Below are positions 55,266 to 64,000 of a DNA stretch of 64,000 nucleotides, one piece after another. Under the pieces are notes generated by a model, which did no database searches, had not been told where the DNA came from, and saw only the letters and a list, made by a program, of their open reading frames with translations. Made by a program: the position numbers and the translations under genes. The DNA is from Okapia johnstoni (Eukaryota > Chordata > Mammalia > Artiodactyla > Giraffidae): contig CM044313.1 in NCBI GenBank assembly GCA_024291935.2, positions 80,723,001-80,787,000 on the forward strand, read 5' to 3'. Each line of letters begins with the position of its first letter. The stretch's first letter is position 1.

Positions 55266-55654
55266 CTTCTTATTAAGGAAAATTTCTGGCCCCACTGATA
55301 TCTGATTGTGAGAACTAAGTCATTGGCTGAGGGGGAGAGAAGAATAACATTGACAAAGATTTGCTTCAGCAAAAAATGTCTTCTACAGAGCCCAGTCCTG
55401 TCCATCAGGGCTTGGTCACTCTGACCCTTCCCCTGAGGTGGCCTGGAGCCCAACAACCAGCTCTGAGATTCATTCCCTAATCGGCCCCTTGGGTCTCCCC
55501 TCTGTCTTCAGCAGCAGCATCAATCTCCCATGACAGGCTGGTACTGAGGGAGGAGAAGCCAGGCTTGAGCCCTGTGGTGGGTCTTGGCTAGAAATGTGGT
55601 TGGTGACAGAACCCCATATAATTTACAAACATGTCCTTACATTATCTTAAGGCT
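55266..55654. other. Unassigned DNA
   Basis: No feature recognised. Confidence 0.45.
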
Positions 55655-55665
55655 AATGGGGTGAA

Positions 55666-55881
55666 GGGCTTCCCTAGTGGCTCAGATGGTAAAGAAACTG
55701 CCTGTAATGCGTGAGACCTGAGTTTGAACCCTGAGTTGGGAAGATCCCCTGGAGAAGGGCATGGCAACCCACTCCAGTATTCTTGCCTCGAGAATCCCCA
55801 TGGACAGAGAAGCCTGGCAGGCTACGGTCCATTGGGGTTGCAAAGAGTCAGACACGACTGAGCAACTAAGTACACACACAC
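55666..55881 (+). mobile_element. Bov-tA SINE
   Basis: Head TTCCCTAGTGGCTCAGATGG, tail CGACTGAGCAACTAAGTACA. Perfect 11-bp target duplication AATGGGGTGAA (55655-55665 and 55882-55892). Confidence 0.94.
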
Positions 55882-55892
55882 AATGGGGTGAA

Positions 55893-56370
55893 ATCACCTG
55901 AAGATGCTAACAGCTTTCTGATTTGGCAGGAAATTAAGAAAATGATCCAGGTCACTGGGGTTCAGGCCTGCAAACTCCTGTCCATGAGATCTCACTGCGA
56001 AGGCCTGGGGCTGCCCATGAAGGAGAGGAGGGTCCAGACCCCACAGACTCACCTCCTCATTTTCTTGGAAATCCCTGAAGCCCTTGTCTTGAATGCCTAG
56101 GACTCTCTAGAGCCTGACTTGAAAGTTATTCATTACCTTGAAGCCCAGTGTGGTCCAGTGAACCCAAATGACTGGACCGATGTGATAGTTACCTGGGGGC
56201 CTCAGTGCGAGTGGGGCCAAGTCCCTTAAAGACGGATTTATGAGCTTACAAGCGCTCGGCCCGTGTGTAATACTTGCCCCCGTTGTGTTAGAGTTAGCCC
56301 TGTGGTGACATGGTTCAACGCTCACCCCACTTCTTTTTTCATTTCTGTTACTCACTCTTGTTGGTTGGTG
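55893..56370. other. Unassigned, mixed-composition block
   Basis: No repeat is recognised. CpGs cluster around 56200-56320 (GCGAGTGGGGCC, GCGCTCGGCCCGTG). Frames are short. The segment 56140-56215 reads open in one plus-strand frame with Trp and Cys codons but is too short to assign. Confidence 0.4.
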
Positions 56371-56960
56371 TATTCGTTTGCTAGGGCTGCCGTAACAAAG
56401 TACCACAGATGGGGTGTCTTAAACAAAAGAAAGTTATTTTCTTGCAGTCCTAAAGGCTAGAAGTCTGAGATTGAGGTGTCTTCAGGGTGGGTTCCTTGTG
56501 AGGCCTCACTTCTTGGCTTGTAGATGGCCGATTTCTCCCTGTGTCTTCACATTATATGCTCTCTGTATGGGTCTGTGCCAAATTTCCTCTTCTTATTGGA
56601 ACACTAGTCATATTGAATTCAGGCCCACTGCAATGATCTCATTTTAACTTAATCATCTCTTTAAAGGGCCATCCCAGATGGCTCTAATGGTAAAGAACCC
56701 GCCTGCCAACGCAAGAGATGTAAGAGACGCAGGTTTGATCCCTGGGTTGGGAAGATCCCCTTGAGGAGGGCATGGCAATTCACTCCGGTATTCTTGCCTG
56801 GAGAATACCAAGAACATAGGAGCCTGGCAGGCTACAGTCTATAGGGTCTCAAAGAGTCGGACATGACTGAAGTGACTTAGCACGCACACACCTCTTTAAA
56901 GACCCAAACTCCAAATGCAGTCACATTCTGAGGCTCTGGGAATGAGGATTCAATATATAA
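56371..56960 (-). mobile_element. MLT1-type MaLR LTR split by Bov-tA
   Basis: GTTTGCTAGGGCTGCCGTAA, CTTGGCTTGTAGATGGCCGA, CTCCCTGTGTCTTCACATTA, TTAACTTAATCATCTCTTTA before the SINE and AAATGCAGTCACATTCTGAG after it. Good quality MLT1A-like copy. Confidence 0.82.
56667..56891 (+). mobile_element. Bov-tA SINE in MLT1
   Basis: Head GATGGCTCTAATGGTAAAGA, tail CTGAAGTGACTTAGCACGCA. Perfect 10-bp duplication CTCTTTAAAG (56657-56666 and 56892-56901), host LTR resumes in register. Confidence 0.94.
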
Positions 56961-57179
56961 ATATTTTTTTTGGGGGGGGATGGGGAAGGCATACAAAATC
57001 CAGTCCAGACAGTTGGCTAAACTTCACCGTGATTAATTCAAAGAAAGCATGTGGAAGATATATTCCTTGAATTCTTGTACATTTAAAAACATGTCTCTGT
57101 AACCTTATTTCCAGGTCACTTTTTTCCTTCTTAAACTTGGAAGGCATTGCTCTATTGACTTCTCATCTTATAAGCTGTT

Positions 57180-57665
57180 ATGGAGAAAGTTTGAGGCAGG
57201 CCGAATTCCTTGAATTCGTTTTTCCAGCTCCAACTGCCAGACACATAAGGGACACCATCGAAGACCAGCCCCAGCCAAACAGGAAGACTTCTGCCTCGTA
57301 AGTAGCCCCAAGAGAGACACTCAAAGACATGTCTGTTGAACCCATTGCAACTGCTGACCCCCAGGATCCTTAGCAAATAAGATGGATGTTCTTTTTTTTT
57401 TGTATTTATTTTTTTGACTGCATCAGGTCCTAGTTGAGGCATACAAGATCCTTCATTTTGGCTCAAGGGATCTCTAAGTGTAGCACTCAGGCTTAGTTGC
57501 CCCACATGGAATCTTATTTCCCCGACCAGGGATCAAATCTGAGTCCCCTGCAATGGAAGGTGGATTCTCAACCACTGGACCATCAGGGAAGTCCCCCGGG
57601 ATGTTCTTTTAAGCTACTGTGTTGGGGACTGACTGTTCATTATTCAGCAATTGATATCTGACACG
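57180..57665 (+). mobile_element. Probable MLT1-class LTR split by CHR SINE
   Basis: AGGAAGACTTCTGCCTCGTA and AGGATCCTTAGCAAATAAGA on the left; TTTTAAGCTACTGTGTTGGG and CAGCAATTGATATCTGACAC on the right form a diverged MaLR 3' end on the plus strand. Confidence 0.55.
57396..57598 (-). mobile_element. CHR-type SINE
   Basis: T-rich tail at the left (TTTTTTTGTATTTATTTTTT), head ACCACTGGACCATCAGGGAA at the right. Perfect 12-bp duplication GGATGTTCTTTT (57384-57395 and 57599-57610). Confidence 0.93.
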
Positions 57666-57794
57666 CTGAGCCTCCTGACACACAGGATTTTCCCTAGATC
57701 ACAGCACAGTTTCTCAGAACTCAAGCTTCTTTGAATGGGTGAGTAGTTAGCCTTTGTTTCTCTCCAGCCAGCAGATAGAAACCGCTCCAGGGCT

Positions 57795-57955
57795 GCAAAA
57801 GATTGAAGGCAAAAGGAGAAGGTGATGGCAGAGTACAAGGATTCAATGTACATGAGTTTGAGCAAACTCCAGGACACAGTGGAGGACAGAGAAGCCTGGT
57901 GGGCTATAGTCCATGGGGTCGTAAAGAGTCAGACACGACTGAGCGTCTAACACTT
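57795..57955 (+). mobile_element. BovB LINE 3' terminus
   Basis: AAAAGATTGAAGGCAAAAGG, CATGAGTTTGAGCAAACTCC, tail ACACGACTGAGCGTCTAACA. Short 5'-truncated copy. Confidence 0.85.
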
Positions 57956-58169
57956 TCACTCCAGATACTGCAGTCGGGATCAGTGAGGTCACAGATGTTG
58001 CCTGGTCTTGTCACAGATGAAGCTGCATTTCTGTTTCTTGATTTGGGGGGGGAGGTGCACGGTGAGCAGTGTGGGGTGGTGGTGGTGATCTTCTTAAAAG
58101 AAAGAGGTAGTTACATATTTGCTCTGTCACTTAAATAATAATAAATGTGCAAATAATAATAGCATTACT

Positions 58170-58379
58170 GTGAAAGTGTTAATCACTCAGTCGTGTCTGA
58201 TTTTTTGCAACCCCATGGACTGTAACCCACCAAGCTCCTCTGTCCATGGGATTCTCCAGGCAAGAATATTAGAGTCGGTTGCCATTTCCTTCTCCAGGGA
58301 CCTTTCTGACCCAGGGATCAAACCCAGGTCTCCTGCATTGCAGGCAGACTCTTTACCATCTGAACCACCAGGAAAGTCC
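58170..58379 (-). mobile_element. Bov-tA SINE
   Basis: Tail GTGAAAGTGTTAATCACTCA, head TACCATCTGAACCACCAGGA. CATTACT is repeated in both flanks. Confidence 0.91.
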
Positions 58380-58475
58380 AACATTACTATATTATTATAT
58401 AATAAATTATATAATGTTGTATATAATAAATAAAATAAATTATATCTTAACATAATAATAAAAAATAATAAAAAC
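58380..58475. repeat. AT-rich low-complexity tract
   Basis: Almost only A and T with recurring TTATATAATA and AATAATAAAA words. Confidence 0.85.
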
Positions 58476-58629
58476 TTAAGAATATGGGGGATTAACATAG
58501 GACTGTCAACATTTTATTTTATCACACAGGGATATTAGCAGCTACTCTTTACTATTATCATCTTTTCATTTTCCTCTAACACCTTAACTAACTGCAAAGT
58601 ACATAAATTCAGAAAAAAGGATAATCCTC

Positions 58630-59031
58630 ATTCAGTTCAGTTCAGTGACTCAGTCGTGTCTGACTCTTTGCGACCCCATGAACCGCAGCACTCCAGGCCT
58701 CCCTGTCCATCACCAACTCCCGGAATCCACCCAAACCCATGTCCATTGAGTTGGTGATGCCATCCAACCATCTCATCCTCTGTCGTCCCCTTCTCCTCCT
58801 GCCCTCAATCCTTCCCAGCATCAGGGTCTTTTCCAATGAGTCAGCTCTTCGCATGAGGTGGCCAAAGTATTGGAGTTTCAGCTTCAGCATCAGTCCTTCC
58901 AATGAACATTCAGGACTGATTTCCTTTAGGATGGACTGGTTGGATCTCCTTGCAGTCCAAGGGACTCTCAAGACTCTTCTCCAACACCACAGTTCAAAAG
59001 CATCAATTCTTCTGTGCTCAGCTTTCTTTAT
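58630..59031 (-). mobile_element. BovB LINE 3' end, ORF still open
   Basis: Tail TTCAGTTCAGTTCAGTGACT to CAGCTTTCTTTAT. On the minus strand 109 codons (58642-58971) are open up to the usual ORF end, including [20 protein letters not shown] and [26 protein letters not shown] is duplicated at 58621-58629 and 59032-59040. One of the least decayed copies here. Confidence 0.94.
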
Positions 59032-59040
59032 ATAATCCTC

Positions 59041-59269
59041 CTTACAAGAGAATTAATATATGATATACATTTGAATATTTATTTTTATGCGAAACATTAA
59101 TTTTTGGATAAACAGAAAAATTGCAACTTAAAATCAGATTTTTACATAATTTTCCTTTAAGTGGCCTGTCAAGAATATGAGCTTACAAACTGTAAAGGAA
59201 CAAGAATCTTTATGTTTAGGAAGAAAGTCATCTCTCTTCCTGAGCAAAGTAATCATTACCGCTTAGAAG
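59041..59269. other. Unassigned AT-rich DNA
   Basis: No feature recognised. Confidence 0.45.
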
Positions 59270-59620
59270 TCATGGTGCTTATTAGGCGCAGCATCCGGTT
59301 TCCTCTTCCTTATCTTAACACAGTTAACCTTCAAAATCCCCTCTGGCTCAAATCATTTCGGACTTGCAGCTCTTTCGCCACTCTGGATAAACTCCGTTGT
59401 TTATTTACAGGAAAGCGTCTAACAGAGTTGGGATCGTTCCGGAGGTAGGGGAAGAGCTTTGCGACAGAATGAAATTCCCACCGACTTTTGTTTCCGCATC
59501 TTCCCGCCGCTGCTCGCGGGTCTGCAGAGATCGCGGGGACTTGAGGCGCTGGCGCAGACTCTCAAAGCTTTGCCCCTCGATCCCGTCATCAGAGAGCTGT
59601 GGGTGTCGTGTCCCCTCCCT
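59270..59620. promoter_or_regulatory. CpG-richer unique block
   Basis: CpG-dense words such as TCCCGCCGCTGCTCGCGGGT, GATCGCGGGGAC, GCGCTGGCGCAGAC and CCCCTCGATCCCGTCATC occur in a stretch free of recognised repeats. It is short (about 0.35 kb) and could be a small CpG island. Frames over it on both strands show no family. Confidence 0.35.
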
Positions 59621-59665
59621 CTCCAGCACTTAGCAGCTCCTCAGTAAGTGTTTGTGGAATAAGAA
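59595..59665 (+). mobile_element. L2 3' tail
   Basis: CTCTCCAGCACTTAGCAGCT and CAGTAAGTGTTTGTGGAATA match the 'abundance, interval, tail' end of L2. Confidence 0.5.
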
Positions 59666-60395
59666 ATGAATGGTTCATACAAGGCCCACCACAAAAGGAC
59701 CCACACCCGGGGGCTGGGGATGTGCACGTGCTGAGATGCTCCCCTGACATCGAAGCAGGGCCCGGCCCAGGCTCTCTAAGGGCCGTGTCTCCAGCTCCGG
59801 GGCAGGGATTCTGTTAGGATACACAGAGCTCCCAGAGGGTGGACACCAAGACGAGTGCAGTGAAGCATACTTTCTTCTTTTCAGAAAAAAAAAAAAGAAT
59901 GAGCAGTCATTTAGAAACCCAAGGAGAAGGTCTGCCCATGGCAGAATGGCCAGTGGTGCCGAGGACCGCCTCCGTCAAACACCGGGCAGTTCTGTGAAAA
60001 CCCCGGGGACTCCGCTGTACCCTGGTGTGGAGGGGAAGGTCTCTTTCCACTCACATCCAGAATCCAGAGAAAGCAAACCTGCTCTCCCCGGCGGGCCCAT
60101 GGGTGCCCCTCTAATCGCCAGCCCATCAGGCAGGCACAAATGGGCTGTAAATAGTCTGTGACTGAGCACAAACATGAACTCTCCTCTGGGAATAGAAGCC
60201 AGGCTCCTTGGAACACCTCCCAGGAGCCCAGGAGGCTTATGGGGAGCCAGCCCACGCTGCCACCGGCTTCTTTTTCTCTGCTGCTTTTGCTCCCAGCTCC
60301 ATTCACTGGCCTCTCCTTTCGCCCACTTGAAATCAGACCCCAAGAAGATCCTTATCAAATTAGCCCACACCCATTGCTGACAGCAGGGACATAGA
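59666..60395. other. Unassigned, GC-richer
   Basis: Overlapping frames of 131 codons (minus) and about 70-78 codons (plus) without recognisable motifs. No repeat seen. Confidence 0.4.
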
Positions 60396-60550
60396 AACGG
60401 GCCGTGAAGGCTGGGCTTTGGTGCTGGCCCTGCCTCTTACTATGTCATGATGGTCCAGCCACTAAAGCTCCTTGAATATTAAGTTTCCTCAAATGTAAAA
60501 GGCGATGAATGCTGGTACCCGGCTCTCACTCTGAAAGGAGGCTGGAGCCT
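60396..60550 (+). mobile_element. MIR SINE fragment
   Basis: GGCTTTGGTGCTGGCCCTGC, CTCTTACTATGTCATGATGG and TTAAGTTTCCTCAAATGTAA, AAGGCGATGAATGCTGGTAC fit MIR. Confidence 0.6.
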
Positions 60551-61254
60551 AAAGGAGGCAGCACAGCTAGCACTGGAATCACATTAGCAATGGGGTTAAA
60601 TAGGGCTGATCTCACCTCCCCTCTCAGACGAACTTACCTCAGTAACCAGTAATCAAAAAGGGATGTGCAGGAGGGAGAAAAGGAAAGGGAGTACAAAAAA
60701 ACAAAGGAGTACCTTTCCAGGGTACTTTAAATAGTTTCTACTACTATGAAAAGCTGCTATATGGTTTCAGCTGCTATAAAAATGACATAACCCACGAAAG
60801 ACTAGAAAAACGACGTCTAAGATGTTAAGGAATGAAGGTTATCCCTAAAGTGAGAAGGTGATAATTTTAACTTTCTGTTTTAATAATAATAAAAAATACA
60901 TTGTAAGATGGTACCCTCTCCCCAGTTCTTCTGCCTGTCCCCCAATTTTCCCAGAGCCAGGTGTATACACCAGACTTAACAATGTCACAGGCAGCTTGGA
61001 GGCCAAGGAGGAGGTGTCCTGGGTCCTTGATTTCTTAGGCAGGCAGGGCAGGAGGAGGACCCTCAGACAAGAAGGAGAAAGACTGGAAAGTGATGGCAAC
61101 GAGAGCTCAGCCTGGCAGGGAGAGGGGCGGGGAGGATCTCTGGGCACAGGTGCTCTCGTCCCGGGGTGATCTTGAGGAGCTCAGGTAAGGAGTGAAAGGA
61201 GAGGATAAAGGGTCCACTGGTAATATCTGAATAGGGTGACAGTGTAACCAAAAA
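60551..61254. other. Unassigned DNA
   Basis: No repeat or gene recognised. Confidence 0.45.
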
Positions 61255-61896
61255 TGAGAGTCCAGCTGCTCACTGCTCATAAGCCATTAAAGAGGCCAGG
61301 TTGGTGGAAAGGTGAAAAGTGAAGGTGAAAGGTGATCAGTTGTGTCTGACTCTTTGCGACCCCGTGGACTAAATAGTCCATGGAGTTCTCCAGGCCAGAA
61401 TACTGGAGTGGGTAGCCTTTCCTTTCTCCCGGGGATCTTCCCAACCCAGGGATCGAACCCAGGTCTCTTGCATTGCAAGTGAATTCTTTACCAGCTGAGC
61501 CATAAAGGAAGCTGGTGGAAAGGTAAATTTGCTTTATTTTGGATGCCAGCAACCAGGGTTGGGAAGTGGGGTAGGAGGGAGGGAGGGGAAGAAGGGGTGG
61601 GGAAGAAATCTATCCAAAGGCTGACTCCCCTCCACTGCCAGTCAGTGGGAAAGAACTTTTATAGACACAGGGAGGGGGCTATGTGCAGAAACAGTACAGT
61701 CAGCTCTGACAGTCTTCTTGAAACTGGTCATTATCTTGAAAGATGGCTGGTCAGACCACCATCTTGAAATTGGACTGACCAGCATCATCTTTATTATATT
61801 AAAGTACAATTAGTTAATCTTCAGTTCCAGGGCTGGTTTGTTTCCATTTCTTTGAGGCCAGCTCTCAAAATTGTGGCAGCTTATGTCATGGCTGTG
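61255..61896 (-). mobile_element. ERV-type LTR, copy 2, split by Bov-tA
   Basis: On the minus strand: TATA box GTCTATAAAAG (61657-61666 reversed), about 120 bases later an AATAAA signal (61533-61538 reversed), and GGCCTCTTTAATGGCTTATG in U5. It is homologous to 47330-47790 throughout. A G-rich, quadruplex-like tract occupies 61560-61604. The U3 side is cut by a BovB fragment at about 61897. Confidence 0.6.
61314..61512 (-). mobile_element. Bov-tA SINE in LTR
   Basis: Tail GTGAAAGGTGATCAGTTGTG, head TACCAGCTGAGCCATAAAGG. Perfect 12-bp duplication TGGTGGAAAGGT (61302-61313 and 61513-61524). Confidence 0.94.
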
Positions 61897-62115
61897 ACAA
61901 ACCTAGACAGCATATTAAAAAGCAGAGACATCACTTTGCCAACAAAGGTCCATATAGTCAAAGCTATGTTTTTTCCAGTAGTTACATGTGGATGTAAGAG
62001 TTGGACCATAAAGAAGGCTGAATACCAAAGAATTGCTGCTCTTGAATTGTGGTGCTGGAGAAGACTCTTGAGAGCCCCTTGGATTGCAAAGAGATCAAAC
62101 CAGTCAATCAAAAGC
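61897..62115 (+). mobile_element. BovB LINE internal fragment
   Basis: From ACAAACCTAGACAGCATATT to GAGATCAAACCAGTCAATCA, i.e. the C-terminal coding segment without the 3' tail. Loss of both ends suggests a later deletion or rearrangement rather than simple 5' truncation. Confidence 0.85.
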
Positions 62116-62149
62116 TGAGAGTGATCATAAAGCAGACTTTCATTAGAGA

Positions 62150-62500
62150 AGACTTTCCATTTATTTCATCATAAAAGTGAAAAAATATAGAAAAGAAAAA
62201 AATCAAAATATCATAATGAGGATACAAGTTTCTACTAAATTTATATAAAATGTATTGCATATATTGATACATATTTTTCTATATCTTAAAGAAGTCTTTA
62301 TAAATAAATTTCTATTGGAGGCAAAAATATTTCATTGAATGACTATATCAAAATTTATTTATGCATTCCCTTACCATTGGGCAGTAAACGAGTTTCCAAT
62401 GTTTTTGCAATTATAAATAATGACAAAAACCTAAGTATTCAAATCTGTGTTTATAGAACTAAAATTTCCTGTATAGAACTAAAATTTCCTGAAAGTATGA
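62150..62500 (-). mobile_element. Ancient L1 3' fragment
   Basis: GGCAGTAAACGAGTTTCCAA, TGTTTTTGCAATTATAAATA and CATTCCCTTACCATTGGGCA follow reversed old L1 order. The right end carries a 20-bp tandem duplication. Confidence 0.5.
62452..62491 (+). repeat. Perfect 20-bp tandem duplication
   Basis: TATAGAACTAAAATTTCCTG occurs twice in direct succession, identical. Confidence 0.92.
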
Positions 62501-62666
62501 TGGATTCCTAAAAGTAAGGAGTTCTCTTACACATTTTCTACAATTTCCCTGGGTAGCTCAGTGATTTCTATTGTCTCATTCTCCTGCCAAACTCAGTTTT
62601 TTAAAACAAAGCAGAACTTTGCTAAATTAATAGCCAAAAATAATATTGGTGTAACTTTGTGCTCTA

Positions 62667-62885
62667 ATGAGCGATAGAATCAAAATGCAAAAGATTTTGG
62701 CAAGCTGGAACAGTAATTCAGATGTTATAGATGAAAATTCTTGGGGTAATGACCTGGCATTTAAATCACCAGACCACATGGCTGAAATACAAGATGAAGG
62801 TGACGTATCAAGAGCCGAGAAGAGTCATGTGAATAAAAAAAAAGCTCGTATCTTAGATCACAGTAATGGAAGCATGGAGTTTTGA
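62667..62885 (+). other. Open frame of 72 codons, unassigned
   Basis: A hydrophilic, Asp/Lys/Ser-rich frame (LASWNSNSDVIDENSWGND near its start) in DNA with no recognised repeat. It has ordinary-looking composition for a disordered protein segment but no domain, no visible splice context and no upstream promoter. It may be chance or an exon or retrocopy remnant. Confidence 0.15.
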
Positions 62886-62989
62886 ATCAGAGGGTGATAG
62901 CCCCCTGCTCTGCATGGTTTCAGACCCACCCTCGACTCTTGGCTGCCAATGTAGAAAGAACAGGAACAAACGGTCAATTTTCAGAGGCA

Positions 62990-63300
62990 AGATGGGAGCT
63001 GGATCAGGCCTCTGTGCCCAACACTGTATTAATTCTCAGAGACAGACTTTTGGATGAAGTGGAAAATAACAGCTTTATTGCTTCACCAGGGAAAGGGGGC
63101 CACAACAGGCTAATGCCTCAAAACCATGTCCTGACTGGAGGAGGTAGTAGGAAATTTTATAGTAATGCTTAAAAAAGGGGAGGGTCAGCTTGTGGATGCT
63201 TTTCTGATTGGTTGGTGGTGAGGTAGGTAGGAGTCAGCATCTTCCACCTTCTGGAGTCTACATGCTTTTGGGCACCATGTTGTTAACTTCTCCCACCTGA
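62990..63300 (-). mobile_element. ERV-type LTR, copy 3 or relative
   Basis: Minus strand: a TATA-like CTATAAAATTTC (63154-63163 reversed) followed about 80 bases later by AATAAAGC (63073-63078 reversed), the same layout as the other two. TGTTAACTTCTCCCACCTGA near 63280 parallels CATTAACTTCTCCACCTGG near 47745. Confidence 0.5.
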
Positions 63301-63311
63301 TGAGGACTTTA

Positions 63312-63888
63312 GTCAGTTCAGTTGCTCAGTCGTGTCTGACTCTTTGTGACCCCATGGACTGCAGGGTGCAAGGCTTCCCTGTCCATCACCAACTCCAGGA
63401 GCTTGCCCAAACTCAGGTCCATCAAATCAGTGATGCCATCCAACCATCTCATCCTCTGTTGTCCCCTTCTCCTCCTGTCTTCAATCTTTCCCAGCATCAG
63501 GGTCTTTTCCAATGAGTCAGCTCTTCGCATGAGGTGGCCAAAGTATTGGAGTTTCAGCTCAGCATCAGTCCTTTCAGTGAATGTTCAGATGTTTAGTACT
63601 GATTTCCTTTAGGATTGACTGGTTTGATCTCCTAGCAGTCCAAGGGACTCTCAAGAGTCTTCTTCAATACAGTTCAAAAGCATCAATTCTTCGGCGCTCA
63701 GTTTTCTTTATAGTCCAACTCTCATATCCATACGTAACTACTGGCAAAACTATGGCTTTGATTAGGTGGGCCTTTGTCGGCAAAGTAATGTCTCTGCTTT
63801 TGAATATGCTATCTGGATTGGTCATAGCTTTTCTTCCAAGGAGCAAGTGTCTTTTAATTTCATGGCTGCAGTAACCATCTGCAGTGAC
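63312..63888 (-). mobile_element. BovB LINE 3' end
   Basis: Tail TAGTCAGTTCAGTTGCTCAG to GCAGTAACCATCTGCAGTGA. Two antisense frames on the plus strand (88 and 97 codons) and two sense frames on the minus strand (70 and 99 codons) cover it; the sense frame is broken near 63560. The remaining 110 bases to the window end are unassigned. Confidence 0.93.
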
Positions 63889-64000
63889 AGTATTTGCCAA
63901 ACAGCTCAAAGATATTGTTATGTATATCCCTTGATGGGAAACTAGGGTCCTGCTGGATAGCAAGATCAGAATAACAAAACTAGAACCTGTGTTTTTTCAC

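Noticed and set aside
56140..56215. Short open stretch with Trp and Cys codons as a protein remnant
   Set aside because: Only about 25 codons, ended by a stop, with no recognised family.
61255..63300. An intact provirus between LTR-like copies 2 and 3
   Set aside because: The intervening 1.1 kb is BovB, old L1 and unassigned DNA; no gag, pol or env segment is visible.
1..64000. CRISPR array, operon or other prokaryotic system
   Set aside because: Repeats are dispersed mammalian retroelements with target duplications; no regularly spaced short repeats and no dense coding.

Overview
This window looks like nuclear DNA of a ruminant, most likely a bovid. BovB (RTE-clade) LINE fragments and the SINEs that share its 3' end (Bov-tA, Bov-A, Bov-A2) recur throughout, alongside tRNA-derived CHR-type SINEs and older mammalian repeats (MIR, L2, L1, MLT1-type MaLR LTRs, MER58, Tigger-like elements). 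The sequence alone does not separate cattle from sheep, goat or relatives.

I found no convincing host protein-coding exon, tRNA, rRNA or other RNA gene. Nearly every open reading frame above about 100 codons lies in BovB sequence (sense or antisense) or in a SINE. The window is therefore best read as intergenic or deep intronic DNA whose visible content is layers of retrotransposition.

Layout. 0-12 kb: unassigned DNA with L1, MIR, MaLR and many Bov-tA copies, including a head-to-head SINE pair at 10.3-10.66 kb. 12.36-15.34 kb: the longest BovB, almost full length, with a 14-bp target duplication but a dead reverse transcriptase. 15-24 kb: CHR SINE, MaLR, MER58, a three-layer nest at 18.5-19.2 kb, a probable ERV LTR at 20.75 kb and a second inverted SINE pair inside an L1 at 22.6-23.2 kb. 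24-36 kb: Bov-tA copies, MIR, a BovB split by a Bov-A2, and a palindromic DNA transposon split by an LTR at 31.3-31.9 kb. 36-50 kb: an L1 with a 5' inversion at 39.9-40.5 kb, MaLR LTRs and an ERV LTR at 43.0 kb. 50-60 kb: an L2 with a nested MIR, two CpG-richer unique blocks (51.65-52.35 and 59.27-59.62 kb) and an L1 carrying two oppositely oriented BovB copies. 60-64 kb: ERV-type LTRs on the minus strand and more BovB.

The elements interact mechanistically rather than as a pathway. BovB is the presumed source of the enzymes that moved the Bov SINEs, which carry its 3' tail. CHR copies end in A-rich tails, as expected for L1-type mobilisation. Target-site duplications, many of 10-16 bp and perfect or nearly so, give a relative order of insertions. 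I see no new biological system. The most unusual items are two oversized flanking duplications (45 and 65 bp), two inverted SINE pairs each apparently inserted as one unit, and a short polyadenylated MaLR fragment retro-inserted inside a SINE.
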